Shown piece after piece: positions 46,584 to 58,521 of a stretch of 64,000 nucleotides of DNA. The stretch is from positions 124,001-188,000 of the forward strand of contig JALBUN010000050.1 of the NCBI GenBank assembly GCA_025174535.1, in the 5' to 3' direction. The first letter of the stretch is position 1; each line of letters begins with the position of its first letter. The notes under the pieces were generated by a model. That model was not told the DNA's origin, did not search any database, and worked only from the letters and a program-made list of their open reading frames with translations. Origin of the DNA: Cantharellus purpuraceus (lineage: Eukaryota > Basidiomycota > Agaricomycetes > Cantharellales > Hydnaceae). The translations under genes were made by a program, and so were the position numbers.

Positions 46584-48780
46584 ATGACGGTGACCCATCG
46601 TAAACGGGCAGTTCCGGACGAAAATCAAGGTATGTGCCATCTGCGTTGATACCCTTGGCTCATCTCGCATCTGTAATCATAGTTGTTGTGAACGAACCGG
46701 GCCTTCAAGTCGAGTGCGACGGGTGTCGCAGCGATCTCACTCATTCGGTGAGAATCAAATGCGCAGATCCCGTTTGTGAGCCTGGCGAAGGTGTCGACAT
46801 ATGTCCCCGGTGTTACACCCAGGGCAAGGAATTTGCTCAACACAAGCGAACCCATGCCTACCGTATCATTGTGAGGCTTCCCGATCCACGCATGTCCCAC
46901 GTTGCAGAGCTTATAACGCAATATAGGAATTACATTCGTATCCGATCTTCGATCAAGACTGGGGCGCCGATGAGTAAGAACTATCTGGGCGTAAACCGAT
47001 AAGCGCACTGACTCGCCTTCGTATCTACCAGAGAGCTCCTTCTCAACGAAGGTCTCACCTTGCAAGGGCTGGGTAACTGGGCTGCAGTGGCAGAACACGT
47101 GGGGACACGCACTAAAGAGGAGGTAGAACAGCATTACAACTCAGTCTACATCGATTCTCCAAATTATCCTTTACCCGTACGCATGCTGTGCTATGCATGC
47201 TCCACATCTGGCTAACTCCGACCGTAGCGCATGGATCTTTCTTTTGACATCCCTCCTTCAGTATTTCAAGCTCGCAAAAAGCGACGTATAGAGTCTGTCT
47301 CCGGTGCTGTCGCTGCCACCTCTGTTGTTCCAAAACCCGCTCCTACTTCTGCACCTGGCGTGCACGAAATTGCGACATACCTTCCTGGGCGGCTCGAGTT
47401 CGAGCACGAGCTGGACAACGAGGCGGAAGATATTGTTAAGGATCTGGAATTTGGTGTCGTGATGGATTATGGTGGAGATGAGGTTTTGGAAGACGACAAC
47501 GACAACGATGTCAAGGCGCGAAAACGTTGGGAAGAGATCCGGCCGGTCAGAAGCACTGGCAAGCGCAAACGCACTGACAGCTTGGGCCCCATATCTCTAT
47601 CTAATGGAAAACCGATGACGAACGGTGTCAACGGCCACGCAATAGCCAATGGATATGTCAAAACTAAGCTCGAGGAAGCCGATACACGCGATACTTCAGA
47701 AGCAGCCCCGGGTGCTGAAGGCGATGTCACCCCCGAAGATACCACTGCACCCCTTTTACCTATTGAAACTCCAGAGTCTATCCGTTTCAAATTATCCCTA
47801 TTGGATATGTATCACCAACGCGTGGCAAGACGACACGAGGCCAAAAATTTTATATTCGAGCGCGGATTATTGGATTATAAGAAGGTCAATCTCATGTCGT
47901 CACCTGTTGTTTCCTTCTAAGAGTATTGGCCCTTCTTAGATGTTAGCTGCGGACAAGAAACGCCCAAAAGAAGAACGTGAATTTGTTCACAAGTTTCGGC
48001 CGTACGCCAAGCTTCAGACTACCGAAGACTATGAGGGGTTCGTCAACGGATTGCTATGTACGTCGTTTTCACGAGATTGATGCAGCCATTGATCAGGTGC
48101 CTTCAGATGAGTCGATGTTGCGAAGACGAATTCAAGAGCTCCAGCACTACCGGCGCCTCGGGCTTACTTCATCTGCTGACATAGAGAAATATGAGAACGA
48201 GCTTTATCACCGTGTACGTATGATTCCAACTTCCAACCTATGAGATTCTCACAGCGACTGTCAATAGAATGCTAAGAAAGCAAACCCAAACTTACAGCGC
48301 GACCAATCATCGGACCGACTTACTCATCTTCACCGACAAGGTTCACGTGCATCCTTCCCTCCAGATGTCCCAGGCAATGGCGACTCCGAGGGAAGACGAA
48401 GTCGAGATCCGGAGCTCCCGAAGTCTGGTTCTTCGGGGCGCAAGCCAGGTTTGTACATCTTGCTCATTAGTACATGCCCAATCTCACTTCTCACATTTAC
48501 AGTAGCTCCTCTCAACCTTGCAAACGCCCCATCACTGCATCTTCTTACGGCGCCTGAACAGACGCTGTGCTCACAGCTGCGCATCTTACCCAAAGCCTAC
48601 TTGGTCATAAAAGAAACCCTTGTGCGTGAGTTTGAGAGACGAGGAGGAAAGCTCCGACGCAGGGAAGCGCGTGAGCTCGTCAAGATTGACGTTAACAAGA
48701 CGAGCCGCGTGTGGGATTTTCTTGTACAAGCTGGTGTTCTGCGTGTGCCTGAAGAGTCACCTGTCAATGTACCCACGTAG
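46584..48780 (+). CDS. ADA2: Transcriptional adaptor Ada2 (SAGA/ADA coactivator)
   Basis: Adaptor that activates the Gcn5 acetyltransferase in nuclear SAGA-type complexes. Start at ATG 46584. A ZZ zinc finger (CDGC...RIKCADPVC...DICPRCYTQG...HKRTHAYRII) is joined through a 56-nt intron as 'IIELHSYPIFDQDWGADEE' to the SANT domain 'LQGLGNWAAVAEHVGTRTKE', then 'VEQHYNSVYI'. A long linker (acidic, with TGKRKR) is followed by 'YHQRVARRHEAKNFIFERGL' and 'EREFVHKFRPYAKLQTTEDY'. The C-terminal SWIRM domain reads 'APEQTLCSQLRILPKAYLVI', 'RRREARELVKIDVNKTSRVW' and 'FLVQAGVLR', stop TAG 48778-48780. Domain order and length fit the fungal family. Confidence 0.93.
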
Positions 48781-49133
48781 GCATTCCTATTAACTTGGCT
48801 TGGGGAAGCAAGGATGCTAAAGATTTAGAACAGATCAAACACGGGTTCCGCGGTCCCGGGGGCCCTCGTCTCAGCAGCTGCCAAGATGCCACATCTTCCA
48901 CCACCGGCACAGCCTGATGCGCCCAACGCGTTACTATCGAAAGAGTCAAATCCATCACTTTCGCAAGCTTTGGTATCTCTTCCTGTCGTGCTAAACCGTC
49001 CCGCCTCATCCTCCCATCAGCCAGGCTGACGGTTTTTAATCTCTCTTGTTTTTTTATCCTGTTCACTAGCTGTGCAACTATTTTACTCCAGCATTGTACT
49101 CTACCACGCATTGGCATCATACTTTGGAATATT
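48781..49133. other. Convergent 3' region
   Basis: Between the ADA2 and cysteine-synthase-like stops; no gene. Confidence 0.5.
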
Positions 49134-51444
49134 CTAAACTTGCTCGGTGTTGCTTCTGAGCATTTCTGTGACGAGTGATGGATCTGTGGAGATCCCCGCT
49201 GTTGCTAAATATTCATCATTCCTGCAGGCCATGTCAGGAATAACATCAATAGTAAGACTGAAGTGGGAGCTCTGACGTACCAGAACTGAGAGAGAGCGCG
49301 AAGTCATTGTTAGTATGCTTCAAGGAAGGACTATTGCAATCATACTTTTGAATAATGTCTGGAACCGGAGTCGCATCTAGGTGGCTAAGTTTCATCTGTT
49401 AGATGTAGACGACAAACACTTACAATACTGTAACAATAACTTGCCCGTCTTTCCATCCCATTTTCTTCGCTAACCGTATGCATGCTACTAAATTGCACGC
49501 GCTACTAGATCCAAGAAAAAGACCATCGTTTAGGACAAGGTATCGCGACATCGCGACGGCCTCCTTGTCCGTCGTGCGGAACGCATCATCGATAATAGGG
49601 AGTGCCAAGTCGAAGTTTTTAGTCAGTCGGTTGATGCCACTAGCACAATTGCGTCAAATAGGGGGGCAAAGGCCGCATACAAGTCATCATACATTCCCTC
49701 GACTATAGTATCAACCTAAAGAAAGACTGCATTAGCGAGAGGCTGAATGCTACATGTCGTCCTGCACACCTGATGTCTCCGCTTGGTACCTTCGCTCTCC
49801 TTTGGATCGAACATTACACCGTACTTAACCTATAAACGGGTGATTTGGACCGCTAGGAATTTCAGCTATTGCTACGAGCCTTATTGTACAACCCGGAACC
49901 TTCTGGATCGGCTAGTGCTACTAGAACATCGTCTTTCATAGATTTTAAGAACCGGCCGATGCCAGCAATAGTCCCGCCCGTTCCTAAACAATAAGAATAG
50001 TAGAGGGGGGAGAGTGAAGTATAATTACCTGCCCCTGACACAAACGCGTCCAATTCTCCGTTAGTTTGTCTCCAAATTTCAGGCCCCGTGCCATCAAAGT
50101 GAGCATTGTAGTTACTCCTGCTCTGACCACACCATAAATGCATGAGCACAGGGATAAGGCGAGCAATATAGTCTTCCACCTCAAATTGGTCCGCAAAGAA
50201 GCCTCTGGGAGTGGCCTTAGACTCTACTCCTACTCCCGGATATGATTCGTCGATATCAGAAGTTCCTGATGGGGTATAGTTTTCATTTGCCTGGCCTGTA
50301 ACAGCGCCGTCGTCTTTGTGAATAAACCTTGAGTCACTTCCACCGCCAAACTCCAAAGCACGTTGCTTCGCCAAATTCTAGGCCGAATTCAACAATCAAT
50401 CAATCTCCAGCAGTAGGACGCAACGAATCTCGAGACATACAACAAACTGTATCTCTGAGTAAGCACACATGATGTTTAGACAGTCATGGCTTGTGACACA
50501 CCTGCCTTTTGTCAACGATACTTGCTGGGCGGACTTTCTCGATTGTAGCTCCAAGAGCTTTTAAAGCTCTAGCCTTCTCATCTGCGACATCATCCGGCAT
50601 GATTATAGCTTGGTCTTGCATTAGACACTCCACTGGTTTTGGCAGATGGAAACAAAGCTCTCACTTGTGTTGTATCCTCTGAAAAGGTAATGAGAAGTGA
50701 CAGACCTAGGGCAGAATAAGGGTGCTACCTTGCGCGAGCCAACGTTGCGATAGATATTCCGGTAGATCCTACCGTGCCTTCAAAAATACAGGACCCACGA
50801 TGAGGGTACAGAATACCTTGGCGTTCAGCATCTTCGATTACTGGTCATCGTGGGACACATTGCATATGAGGGACAAGTTATGCATAATATTTTTTAGCAC
50901 ATACCACGCAATGCAACGCGATCTTTGACACTGCCACCAGGATTGAGGTACTTGATGAAAGATGTAACACTTAGATGCTTCTCAGAAGTGAGGAAGATAT
51001 ATGGGCCACAAACCTCTGCCTTTCCCTTTAGAGGGGTGGATGAGGTGTGAGCCACGAAAAGGTGGAAGTATTGGACTGACCAGCACTTCGATATTTAAAG
51101 CATTGCTCAAGGAATTGATTCGAATCAATGGCGTGTTTCCTGCAGACGTTAGACAACAACAGATACAGTGTCAAGTAAATGGCAGACTATTCACCAATGA
51201 GTCCCACAACGCCGTCTCTCAGAACCTCATTGCTCCGTAATTGGATGGGACGTGGCACTCGACCTTCCTGATACTCACGATTACGTTTCACCTCGCGCTT
51301 GCTACGAAAATAGAGGGCCAAAGAGGAAGATGAAATAGAAATCGATATACCGATGAAAACACCCAGGATGAGCGAAAGGGAAGTGGAGCGCCCGGGTACT
51401 GCTAGTGGCACTGAGAAAGAGCGAGGTACAGGCAATATGTTCAT
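49134..51444 (-). CDS. Membrane-anchored cysteine synthase-like PLP enzyme (cysteine synthase 2 type)
   Basis: Fold-type II pyridoxal-phosphate enzyme of the O-acetylserine sulfhydrylase/CBS group, most like the fungal mitochondrial outer-membrane cysteine-synthase-like protein. Start at ATG 51444; residues ~20-40 form a membrane helix (LSLILGVFIGISISISSSSL). Then 'RPIQLRSNEVLRDGVVGLIG' leads to the PLP-lysine motif 'YLNPGGSVKDRVALR', reconstituted over an intron. 'QAIIMPDDVADEKARALKAL', 'VSGAGTGGTIAGIGRFLK' (phosphate loop) and 'LVLNDGLFLGSSSACNL' follow. The C-terminus joins 'CDSGSRHYSKFWNDEYLATA' through two short introns to TAG at 49134. Frame is kept throughout. True substrate uncertain, since family members may act as cysteine desulfhydrases. 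Confidence 0.87.
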
Positions 51445-51622
51445 GATCGGGTGATCAATGAGAACATGAGGTTTGTCCCTAGAGTGATCCAGGAACTAAA
51501 AGAAGAAATAATATGGAAGGGGCCTTCGTTTTTGGTGGATCAGTAATTCAAGACAATGTGTGGAAAACGTGGGAACTCAAATTAAAAGTTAACCCTACTC
51601 CGCCAAGGCCGCTGTGGTAAAC
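51445..51622. promoter_or_regulatory. 178-bp bidirectional promoter, cysteine-synthase-like gene / PIG-H
   Basis: The two ATGs are divergent and only 178 bases apart, so both promoters and leaders must share this segment. No TATA box stands out. Confidence 0.5.
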
Positions 51623-52368
51623 ATGAAATATCCAAGCCCTCGTCCAGAACTATTGGTATCAAACTCTTCCAAAGGCGTGATCGAACTAAAAGTGGAAGAC
51701 TGGAAAGTCCGGGGAGGCAGCGCTGGTCGCAAAAGGCAACAGCAAGCGACAGACTTCGCCATTCTTTTCCTATTCATATTCTCGTGGTTCCAGGTGAGCT
51801 TGTCGACTCTCTCTGAGCCACAGACCCTTACGATAAAGCAGCTCAAAGCTCTCAGGAATCAGGCGTTCTCGCTGTTTTGGATCTGTATCGTATTCATGTA
51901 CTTCCATGATAAATGTACACAGGTTCTCTACGGTAAAGCCTTCTTTCCTAGGACATGCCGCGAAGGCCACTTATTGGAGTTTCAGAATCTGTCGTGATTA
52001 TTCCATGTCATGGTCTTCAGTTGGAAACCCATCGTGGATTGCAATATTCTCTTCTCCCTTCTTGTCCCCTGACGACAAAGCGTCGATTTATCCCTCTCAC
52101 TTCTGTGCGAGATGTCGTCATCAACGAAGGATTGCGTCGATGGGATGTACGTTATTACCTATGCGTCATTCGAGATACAGGCCCGGAAGTTACACTGGAA
52201 GTGGTCTTTGAGGTGCGCCCTAGCTGAGACTCTGGTGAACGGTTGACCTATTGAAGTCCCCAGAACCTCTTACCCCCCTTCCCAATACTGGAAGTTGCAC
52301 ATCGCCATATTCATGGGATTTTGTCGCAGACTCCAGCGTACGTTTCATTAATGGATTGTTGTTATTAG
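51623..52368 (+). CDS. GPI15: GPI N-acetylglucosaminyltransferase subunit H (PIG-H/Gpi15)
   Basis: Subunit of the ER enzyme that transfers GlcNAc to phosphatidylinositol, the first GPI step. Start at ATG 51623. The N-terminal region includes two hydrophobic segments, 'FAILFLFIFSWFQVSLSTL' and 'AFSLFWICIVFMYF' (a likely helical hairpin in the membrane). A 54-nt intron then joins 'CTQVLY' to 'ESVVIIPCHGLQLETHRGLQ'. The PIG-H domain core 'FIPLTSVRDVVINEGLRRWD' and 'VRYYLCVIRD' follows. The last exon reads 'NLLPPFPILEVAHRHIHGIL', with a stop at 52366-52368. TED1, another GPI gene, lies about 18 kb away, which I take as coincidence. Confidence 0.85.
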
Positions 52369-53647
52369 ATATCTAACCACGAAACTAGTGTTCGGTAGGA
52401 GATTGTCCGGGCGATATAATAATTCTGTGTTTCACCTGATCCATTCAATGTATCATGAGATTTCGCCACTCCTGTATGTTCATGATGATATCGTATGTAC
52501 ACGGTACTAAGCACGGTCATTTTTATCCTCTGCAATAGACTCAACTTACGTCCCGTCAGAGAACATATCACCCGTTGTGGGAGCATATATCCCTGCCATA
52601 GACGGCTGTCACACGATCTCTCGCTGGTATGTCCAGAGTGTTCAGAACTCAGGTACGGACACTCACTGCGGCCAGGTAGTCCTGTGCTAAGTGTCCAGGC
52701 CAATGAACGTGAAGCAAGCCTTCTGACACGTGACAGACATTTCACTGATGTCCTGTGTAGCATTTCATTCTATGACATGTTTGGGGAATCGCGAAGGCGT
52801 CAATCAGCCTACACAGACAAGGATAAATCACTGTGATAATCTTACGCTTGACCACCTTCGAGACACTCCTCCCAGAGCCCGGCCGATTACCCGAATCCAA
52901 GATTTACATTGCCTGCGTCGTTGGCCGTTCTCACGACCGATCTGTTGGTGCGGGCGTGATGGTCCAGGCTGTGCATATCGGAAAGCGGCAGACTAGCTTA
53001 GTTTTGGCTGGCGTGTATTATGGAGTCGAGCCAGGGCGACATATCCGTAAGGTCAAACAACATTCAATGACATAGCCACCAGTCACCAAAGGTGCCATCG
53101 GCTCACGTCCACGCGCGGTGAATGGAGCGTCACCAGATCGTGCAAGATCTTGACTCACGGTGTGAGCACTGTGCGGCCGGAGTAACATAGCCTTAGTTAA
53201 TATCTGCGGGAATTATTGAGGGATCTAGAACTCAGGCGGTGCGGTACGTGCCAGTGGACTGACAGAAAGGTCAGAGAGGAGTTACAGGGCTTTACATATG
53301 AGTACAGACTCGGAGAAAAGCTGAACCGGGATGTAATAGTAACTAGTAGGAACAGCCTGATATTTGGGGAAGCCTGATTTCCCTTTGGACTCGTATAGTT
53401 CACGCCATCTTATTCTATCATCGGTCCTGGGCAATAGTATTTTGCCTGAGCAAGAAGGGATGACTCAAAGACAGCTCCTGGAAGTTTAGAGCAGGCGCAC
53501 ACGAATCGGTGGATAATGGTGGCATCCAGACATCAATGAGCTGCTTGACTTTTGATACATGGTAATTTTGAGCCGCCACTCGGCGGACTTCGAAGTTTCA
53601 ACTCACAAAAAATCTGCCGCGCGTTGTCCGCTGCTAGTGAGAACGCC
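52369..53647. other. Intergenic, no gene supported
   Basis: Several open frames up to 113 codons (for example 52495-52836 plus) but no recognisable domain. Contains the CCT6 promoter. Confidence 0.45.
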
Positions 53648-55855
53648 ATGTCCAGCATTGAACTCATCAACCCAAAAGCGGAGAGTGTGCGACGTTCTGC
53701 AGCGTTGCAGGTAGGTAGCTGCAGTGTTTTTCACGGTCTTTGCTCATCTCCTGGCCAGGTAAACACCAATGGTGCTATGGGATTAGCGAATGTTGTGCGG
53801 AGCAACTTGGGTCCGCATTTTCTTTTGACTCGCAGACGGACGCCGCTAATCCAGCACAGGTCCTCGAGGCACGTTAAAAATGCTAGTCGATGGAGCAGGT
53901 CAAATAAAAATGACCAAGGTGACGCGTAGTATGGTGTATTCAAGCTATACGAGTTGCTGAGGCTAAAAGTCAGGACGGCAAGGTTTTATTATCAGAAATG
54001 CAGATACAAAATCCCACAGCAGCTATGATTGCTCGGACAGCCGTTGCTCAAGACGAGCAAGTTGGCGACGGCACGACCTCTGTGGTTCTTTTAGTTGGCG
54101 AGCTTTTGAAGCAAGCAGACCGCTACATATCTGAAGGTGTCCACCCGACCGTCATTGCAACTGGTTTCGACGTCGCGAAGAAAGAGGCCTTATCTGTATG
54201 CAGACTCATTTTCAACTCCAATCTTCATCTAAACGTTACGTTAGTTTCTCGATACATTCAAAGTACCACAGCCAGTAGATCGCCCCACTCTCATAAGCGT
54301 TGCACACACGTCTTTAGCTACAAAACTCAACCATGTATTGGCCAAGCAGCTTGCAGCAGACGTCGTAGATGCAGTTCTTGCCATTCAGCCCCCGCCACCC
54401 CCTCCACCTTTTAAGGATGGAGATCCGCCAGCATTTAGGGAACCCATTGATCTTCACATGGTGGAAATCATGAAAATGCAGCACCGTACAAGTTCAGAGA
54501 CCCAGCTAGTACGGGGGCTCGTCATGGATCACGGTGGACGGCATCCCGATATGCCGAAACGCGTCGAGAACGCGTATATTCTCACCCTTAATGTCAGTCT
54601 TGAGTACGAAAAAACGTGAGCATAGTAGTATTCCCGCCTCTTTCGGCCAGTCACTAAATACCCATCACTAGTGAAGTGAACTCGGCGTTTTTCTACTCAT
54701 CTGCCGAGCAACGTGAAATGCTTGTTGAATCGGAGCGGCGCTTTGTTGATGCCAAGTTGAAGAAGATTATTGAGTTTAAGAACCGAGTATGCGACCAGGC
54801 AGTAGGTGGTGGGAAGAAAGCGGAGAAGCCGAAGAACTTCGTCGTTATCAATCAAAAGGGTATCGATCCCCTCAGTTTAGACATTCTGGCTAAGAATGGC
54901 ATTCTCGCACTTCGTCGGGCCAAGAGGCGCAATATGGAGCGGTAAGTTATTTATACTCCGTCACTGTTGATGATGTAGCTGAGTACAAAACAGACTTCAG
55001 CTCGCCGCAGGCGGCATAGCACAAAATTCTGTAGATGACCTGACACCAGATGTTTTAGGTTGGGCAGGACTTGTATACGAACATACTCTTGGCGAGGAGA
55101 AGTATACATTTGTGGAGAATGTTCGAGAGCCCAAGAGTGTTACGCTCTTGATAAAAGGTTGATTGCTCCGTCTCCTTTCTCAGCTAGTCTCACTAACAAA
55201 GTTTTGCAGGTCCAAATCAACATACGATCGCCCAAATTCATGATGCACTTCGCGATGGACTGCGGAGCGTGAAGAATGCCATCGAAGACGCATCCCTTAT
55301 TCCAGGAGCTGGCGCTTTTGAGGTCGCGTGTGCTCATCACCTGTCCACCACTGTCAAAGTGAGCTGCTACGCTACTGTTCAACAATGGAGAGAGGGTTGA
55401 ATACTTTTGTTGACAGAAAAGCGCCAAAGGACGTGTGAAGATGGGCGTGCAGGCATATGCAGACGCATTACTCGTCATTCCAAAGACTCTCGCACAGAAT
55501 GGCGGCTTCGATGTACAGGATGTTGTTGTCGCGTTACAGGTATAGTGGTCGCATACGTGCCATTGACAAGTTTATGTACGCGTTATTTTTGGATATCAGG
55601 AAGAGCAAGCAGAAGGCAATGTCGTTGGGCTTGATCTACAGTCCGGCGAGCCATTTGATCCGACTATAGAGGGCATATGGGATAACTACAGGGTCAAGCG
55701 ACAAATGTTGCACTCATGGTTCGTGAATAGTAGCTACCACTTTGATTCACTTTTTAACCGACCTGCTCAGTTCGGTGATCGCTGTGAATCTTCTATCCAC
55801 AGATGAGATCTTGCGGGCAGGAAGGACATCCTTAAAAGCGGATGGGCAGCAGTAG
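53648..55855 (+). CDS. CCT6: Chaperonin CCT/TRiC subunit zeta
   Basis: Subunit of the cytosolic group II chaperonin that folds actin and tubulin. Start ATG 53648 gives '[20 protein letters not shown]'. Introns rejoin '[20 protein letters not shown]', then 'MTKDGK' and '[19 protein letters not shown]'. The ATP-binding motif 'GDGTTS' follows in '[19 protein letters not shown]'. The apical domain holds '[20 protein letters not shown]' and '[20 protein letters not shown]'. The C-terminal equatorial part has '[13 protein letters not shown]', '[20 protein letters not shown]', '[13 protein letters not shown]' and '[13 protein letters not shown]', stop at 55853-55855. All family hallmarks of zeta, including the SSAEQRE motif, are present. 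Confidence 0.94.
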
Positions 55856-55938
55856 TAGATAGACCGACCGACGTACATTTTCCGTCTCAGGCGGACGTAA
55901 TACATCAATATAATCTTAACAGTGAGAGATATACACGG

Positions 55939-57418
55939 TTAAGCTAGCTTTCCGGGAACTACAGGGTGGGACGCAGACAAACCACCGTCAACCGCTATGA
56001 TTTGCCCATTGACATAGCTAGAGTCATCTGAGAGCAAAGTGAAATTAGAAGTTTGAAAGCAGACATGGCACTTACCTGAGGCTAAGAATAAAGATACTTG
56101 GGCAACCTCTGAAGCAAACGTATGTTGGTTGCGGACGTGTATGTCACCGGTTATCACAAACCTTCAGCGACGCCATACCGGCCAAGTGGGTTTAACTGGC
56201 CTATTTTCCACGCAGTCCCCCTTTTCCGAGCTGCGTCGAACGTGACCATTGTCATACCAGTCTGAGGCACACAGCAACCATGAGATCAGGTTCTTAGCCT
56301 CAAATCACCTAGATACCTCAATGATTCCGGGACAAATCGCATTGACTCGAATGTTAGTCCTTGCCAGTTGATGTGCAGACGTTTGTGCCATGTTGTTAAC
56401 ACTTGGATGATGGATCAGCAACCTCCTTTTAGACAGGCTCAGGAGTCAATGGCGTACGCAGCCTTGCTTGCACTATCTGTGCTGGGGGTCGTTAAACGGT
56501 GCTCCGATTTAAAGTAAAAACTTTCTGCGCACAATCGACAGGACCAGCGCCAAAGCGGATTCCAGCCACTGCGACTCCCATATCAGAAGGACACCAAAAC
56601 CATATGTTTAAACACATACCCGAGGCGGTAACGATGATGCTACCCGCAGACTCTTCTTTACCAACAGAAGCATTTGTTTTCAGCATGGCCATAGAACCAT
56701 ATTTGATTGCCAAGAAGACGCTAGCACATTGGTATTAGTACACGCGGAACACCCCATCGGTCATATTTACGAAAGTGTATTGATACGCATCACGCGTTCC
56801 CAATCTTCCACGGAAATCTGGTGCAGTGCATGGCTTGTAGCGATACCAGCCTATAAGCCAATGGATGAACATTGGATAATGTATAATAGTGCACGGATAG
56901 GACGCTACATTCGCAAAGAATACGTCTACACGACCTTCCTCTTCAAAGGCACGTTGGCAGAGAGAAGCAATTGTAGCCTCATCGGCTGCATCGCCTTGAA
57001 TAGTTGTAACCTTCATGTATTGCACAAGGTCAAGATCAGTCAAAATCTGCACTATATACTGACCTTCACGTCAGGATATTGCTTCTCAATAGTCTCCTTC
57101 AGATTCGGCAGATTCTCCCCGGCGAAATCGAGCAGGTACAAGTGCTTCGCGCCCTCATGCGCATAAGCCACGGCCGCCGCACGACTATTTTCAGTTCAAC
57201 CCAATTTCAGACAGACAGCGACTCTATACAGCTCACCCAATGCCTTTCAGATTCCCAGCTCCAGTGATGATGCACACTTTGTCCTTCAAGCGTGACGCTC
57301 TGGGTGCAGTGCTCATATGCTTCTGTATCTTGTTTATACGGGCTATTGTCCTCTTGTAAAACTCGTCGGGAGCATCATGAGTGAGCTTGGGTAGAGTCCC
57401 TGGTCCTACTGGTGACAT
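55939..57418 (-). CDS. Short-chain dehydrogenase/reductase
   Basis: Classical SDR oxidoreductase, cytosolic or peroxisomal, substrate unknown. From ATG 57418 (MSPVGPGTLPKLTHDAPDEF) the Rossmann motif reads 'KDKVCIITGAGNLKGIG'. Then come 'AYAHEGAKHLYLLDFAGE', 'TIQGDAADEATIASLCQRAF' and 'DVFFANA'. The catalytic YSASK is formed at an intron junction: GTC GAT T joined to AT AGT GCA AGC AAG. C-terminal 'VNAICPGIIETGMT', 'LNPLGRYG', 'EVAQVSLFLASDDSSYVNGQ' and 'AVDGGLSASH' follow, stop at 55939. Only 83 bases separate its 3' end from CCT6. A TIR-bounded repeat begins directly upstream of the start codon, so promoter function may come from the repeat. Confidence 0.85.
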
Positions 57419-57419
57419 A

Positions 57420-57924
57420 GTAGAGAGTATTTGTTACCAATAATTATTGGCTCCGGCGTATGCCGGGCAGAATAATAGTTACTAGTACACCGTGGGAACT
57501 TGATAGTAAAGAACGCGTCCACTCCTACCCACAACACGCTGCATCTCGCCTCACATGGCTTCCATCCAGCCTGAGCTGTTCTATGGCTCCTCTATCCCTC
57601 CTACCCCCCCTCCCATTATTGTCACCGGCTGACCCAACTTTTCATTTGGACACCATGAAAGCAGCACGCCTTCCCCCGGCTCACCTCTCTCCGCTTCGGT
57701 TACCACAGCCAGCCTCCCTGCCATTCAACAGCTTTCGCGCAAGCTGAAGAGTTTTCCACATGCGATCTCGATCAACCGCTCAGCGCAGTGATTAAGATCT
57801 GTCACGTTCCTGTCACGTGTAGAGCACCTGTGAAACTTATTAATGACCTTAGCGCTTGTATTATTAGTTTAGAAAAATTTATTAGCCGCCCCAGTAATTA
57901 TTGGTAACAAATATTCTCTAGTAG
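57420..57924. mobile_element. TIR-bounded 0.5-kb element abutting the SDR start codon
   Basis: About 30-bp inverted repeats, TAGAGARTATTTGTTACC continuing to ...TTAYTGG, lie at about 57420-57450 and 57892-57923, with two mismatches. Outside them is TA on both sides. Inside the left end is a small hairpin (CCGGC-GTAT-GCCGG). There is no transposase. Behaves like a MITE. Confidence 0.6.
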
Positions 57925-58521
57925 CGTTGAGTGTAATTAGTTGACTACAATCCTTATGGCACACGACTTGCCGGAAGGTCGCATCGATCTGTGAAGCCCA
58001 TCGAGACACGAATTTTTGAGCCCATCTGTATGGTGCCAATTTCAAAGCCAATTGGATGCATGTGTGGTCTGCGACTTAGCTTGATCGTTGTAGCAGCGGC
58101 GGTCTCGGTTGCCCTTAGTCCCCGACTCTCCGGTGTAAAAAATAAAGGTATATATATTTCAGGTGAGAATGAAGCGGACCGGTAATATACATCAACATTT
58201 AAGGTAAATGTATCATCAGTTATGTCATGGATGATGAGTTATTTTAAAGTGTGGTAAGATGTGGTAAATATGAGCAAACCCTGCACTTTTAAAATGTTTT
58301 TACAGTAGGGAGTCCATGGGTGCATGAAAGGGCATTTTTTAAACTGGAGCGGAGCAAGAAACGGTAAAACAAAGGTGTCAGACCCTCACGAATTGTCGGA
58401 TCCCAGAGCCCTTGTGAGTAAGGGGATAACCAAATGGCAATCGTGTTCTCCTAATACGTACGTACAACAACAGCAGTTAATTTCAATGGCAGACATTTGT
58501 TTCGAAAACATCGGACGAGAC
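57925..58521. other. Intergenic, no gene seen
   Basis: 3' flank of CPA1 and DNA beyond the TIR element. AT-rich with short repeats of the gtggtaa type at 58251-58270. Confidence 0.45.

Noticed and set aside
51880..52000. Very short (about 29-nt) intron in PIG-H
   Set aside because: Reading through VLY and using gtaaag at about 51934 gives a normal 54-nt intron and the conserved join VLY-ESVVII.
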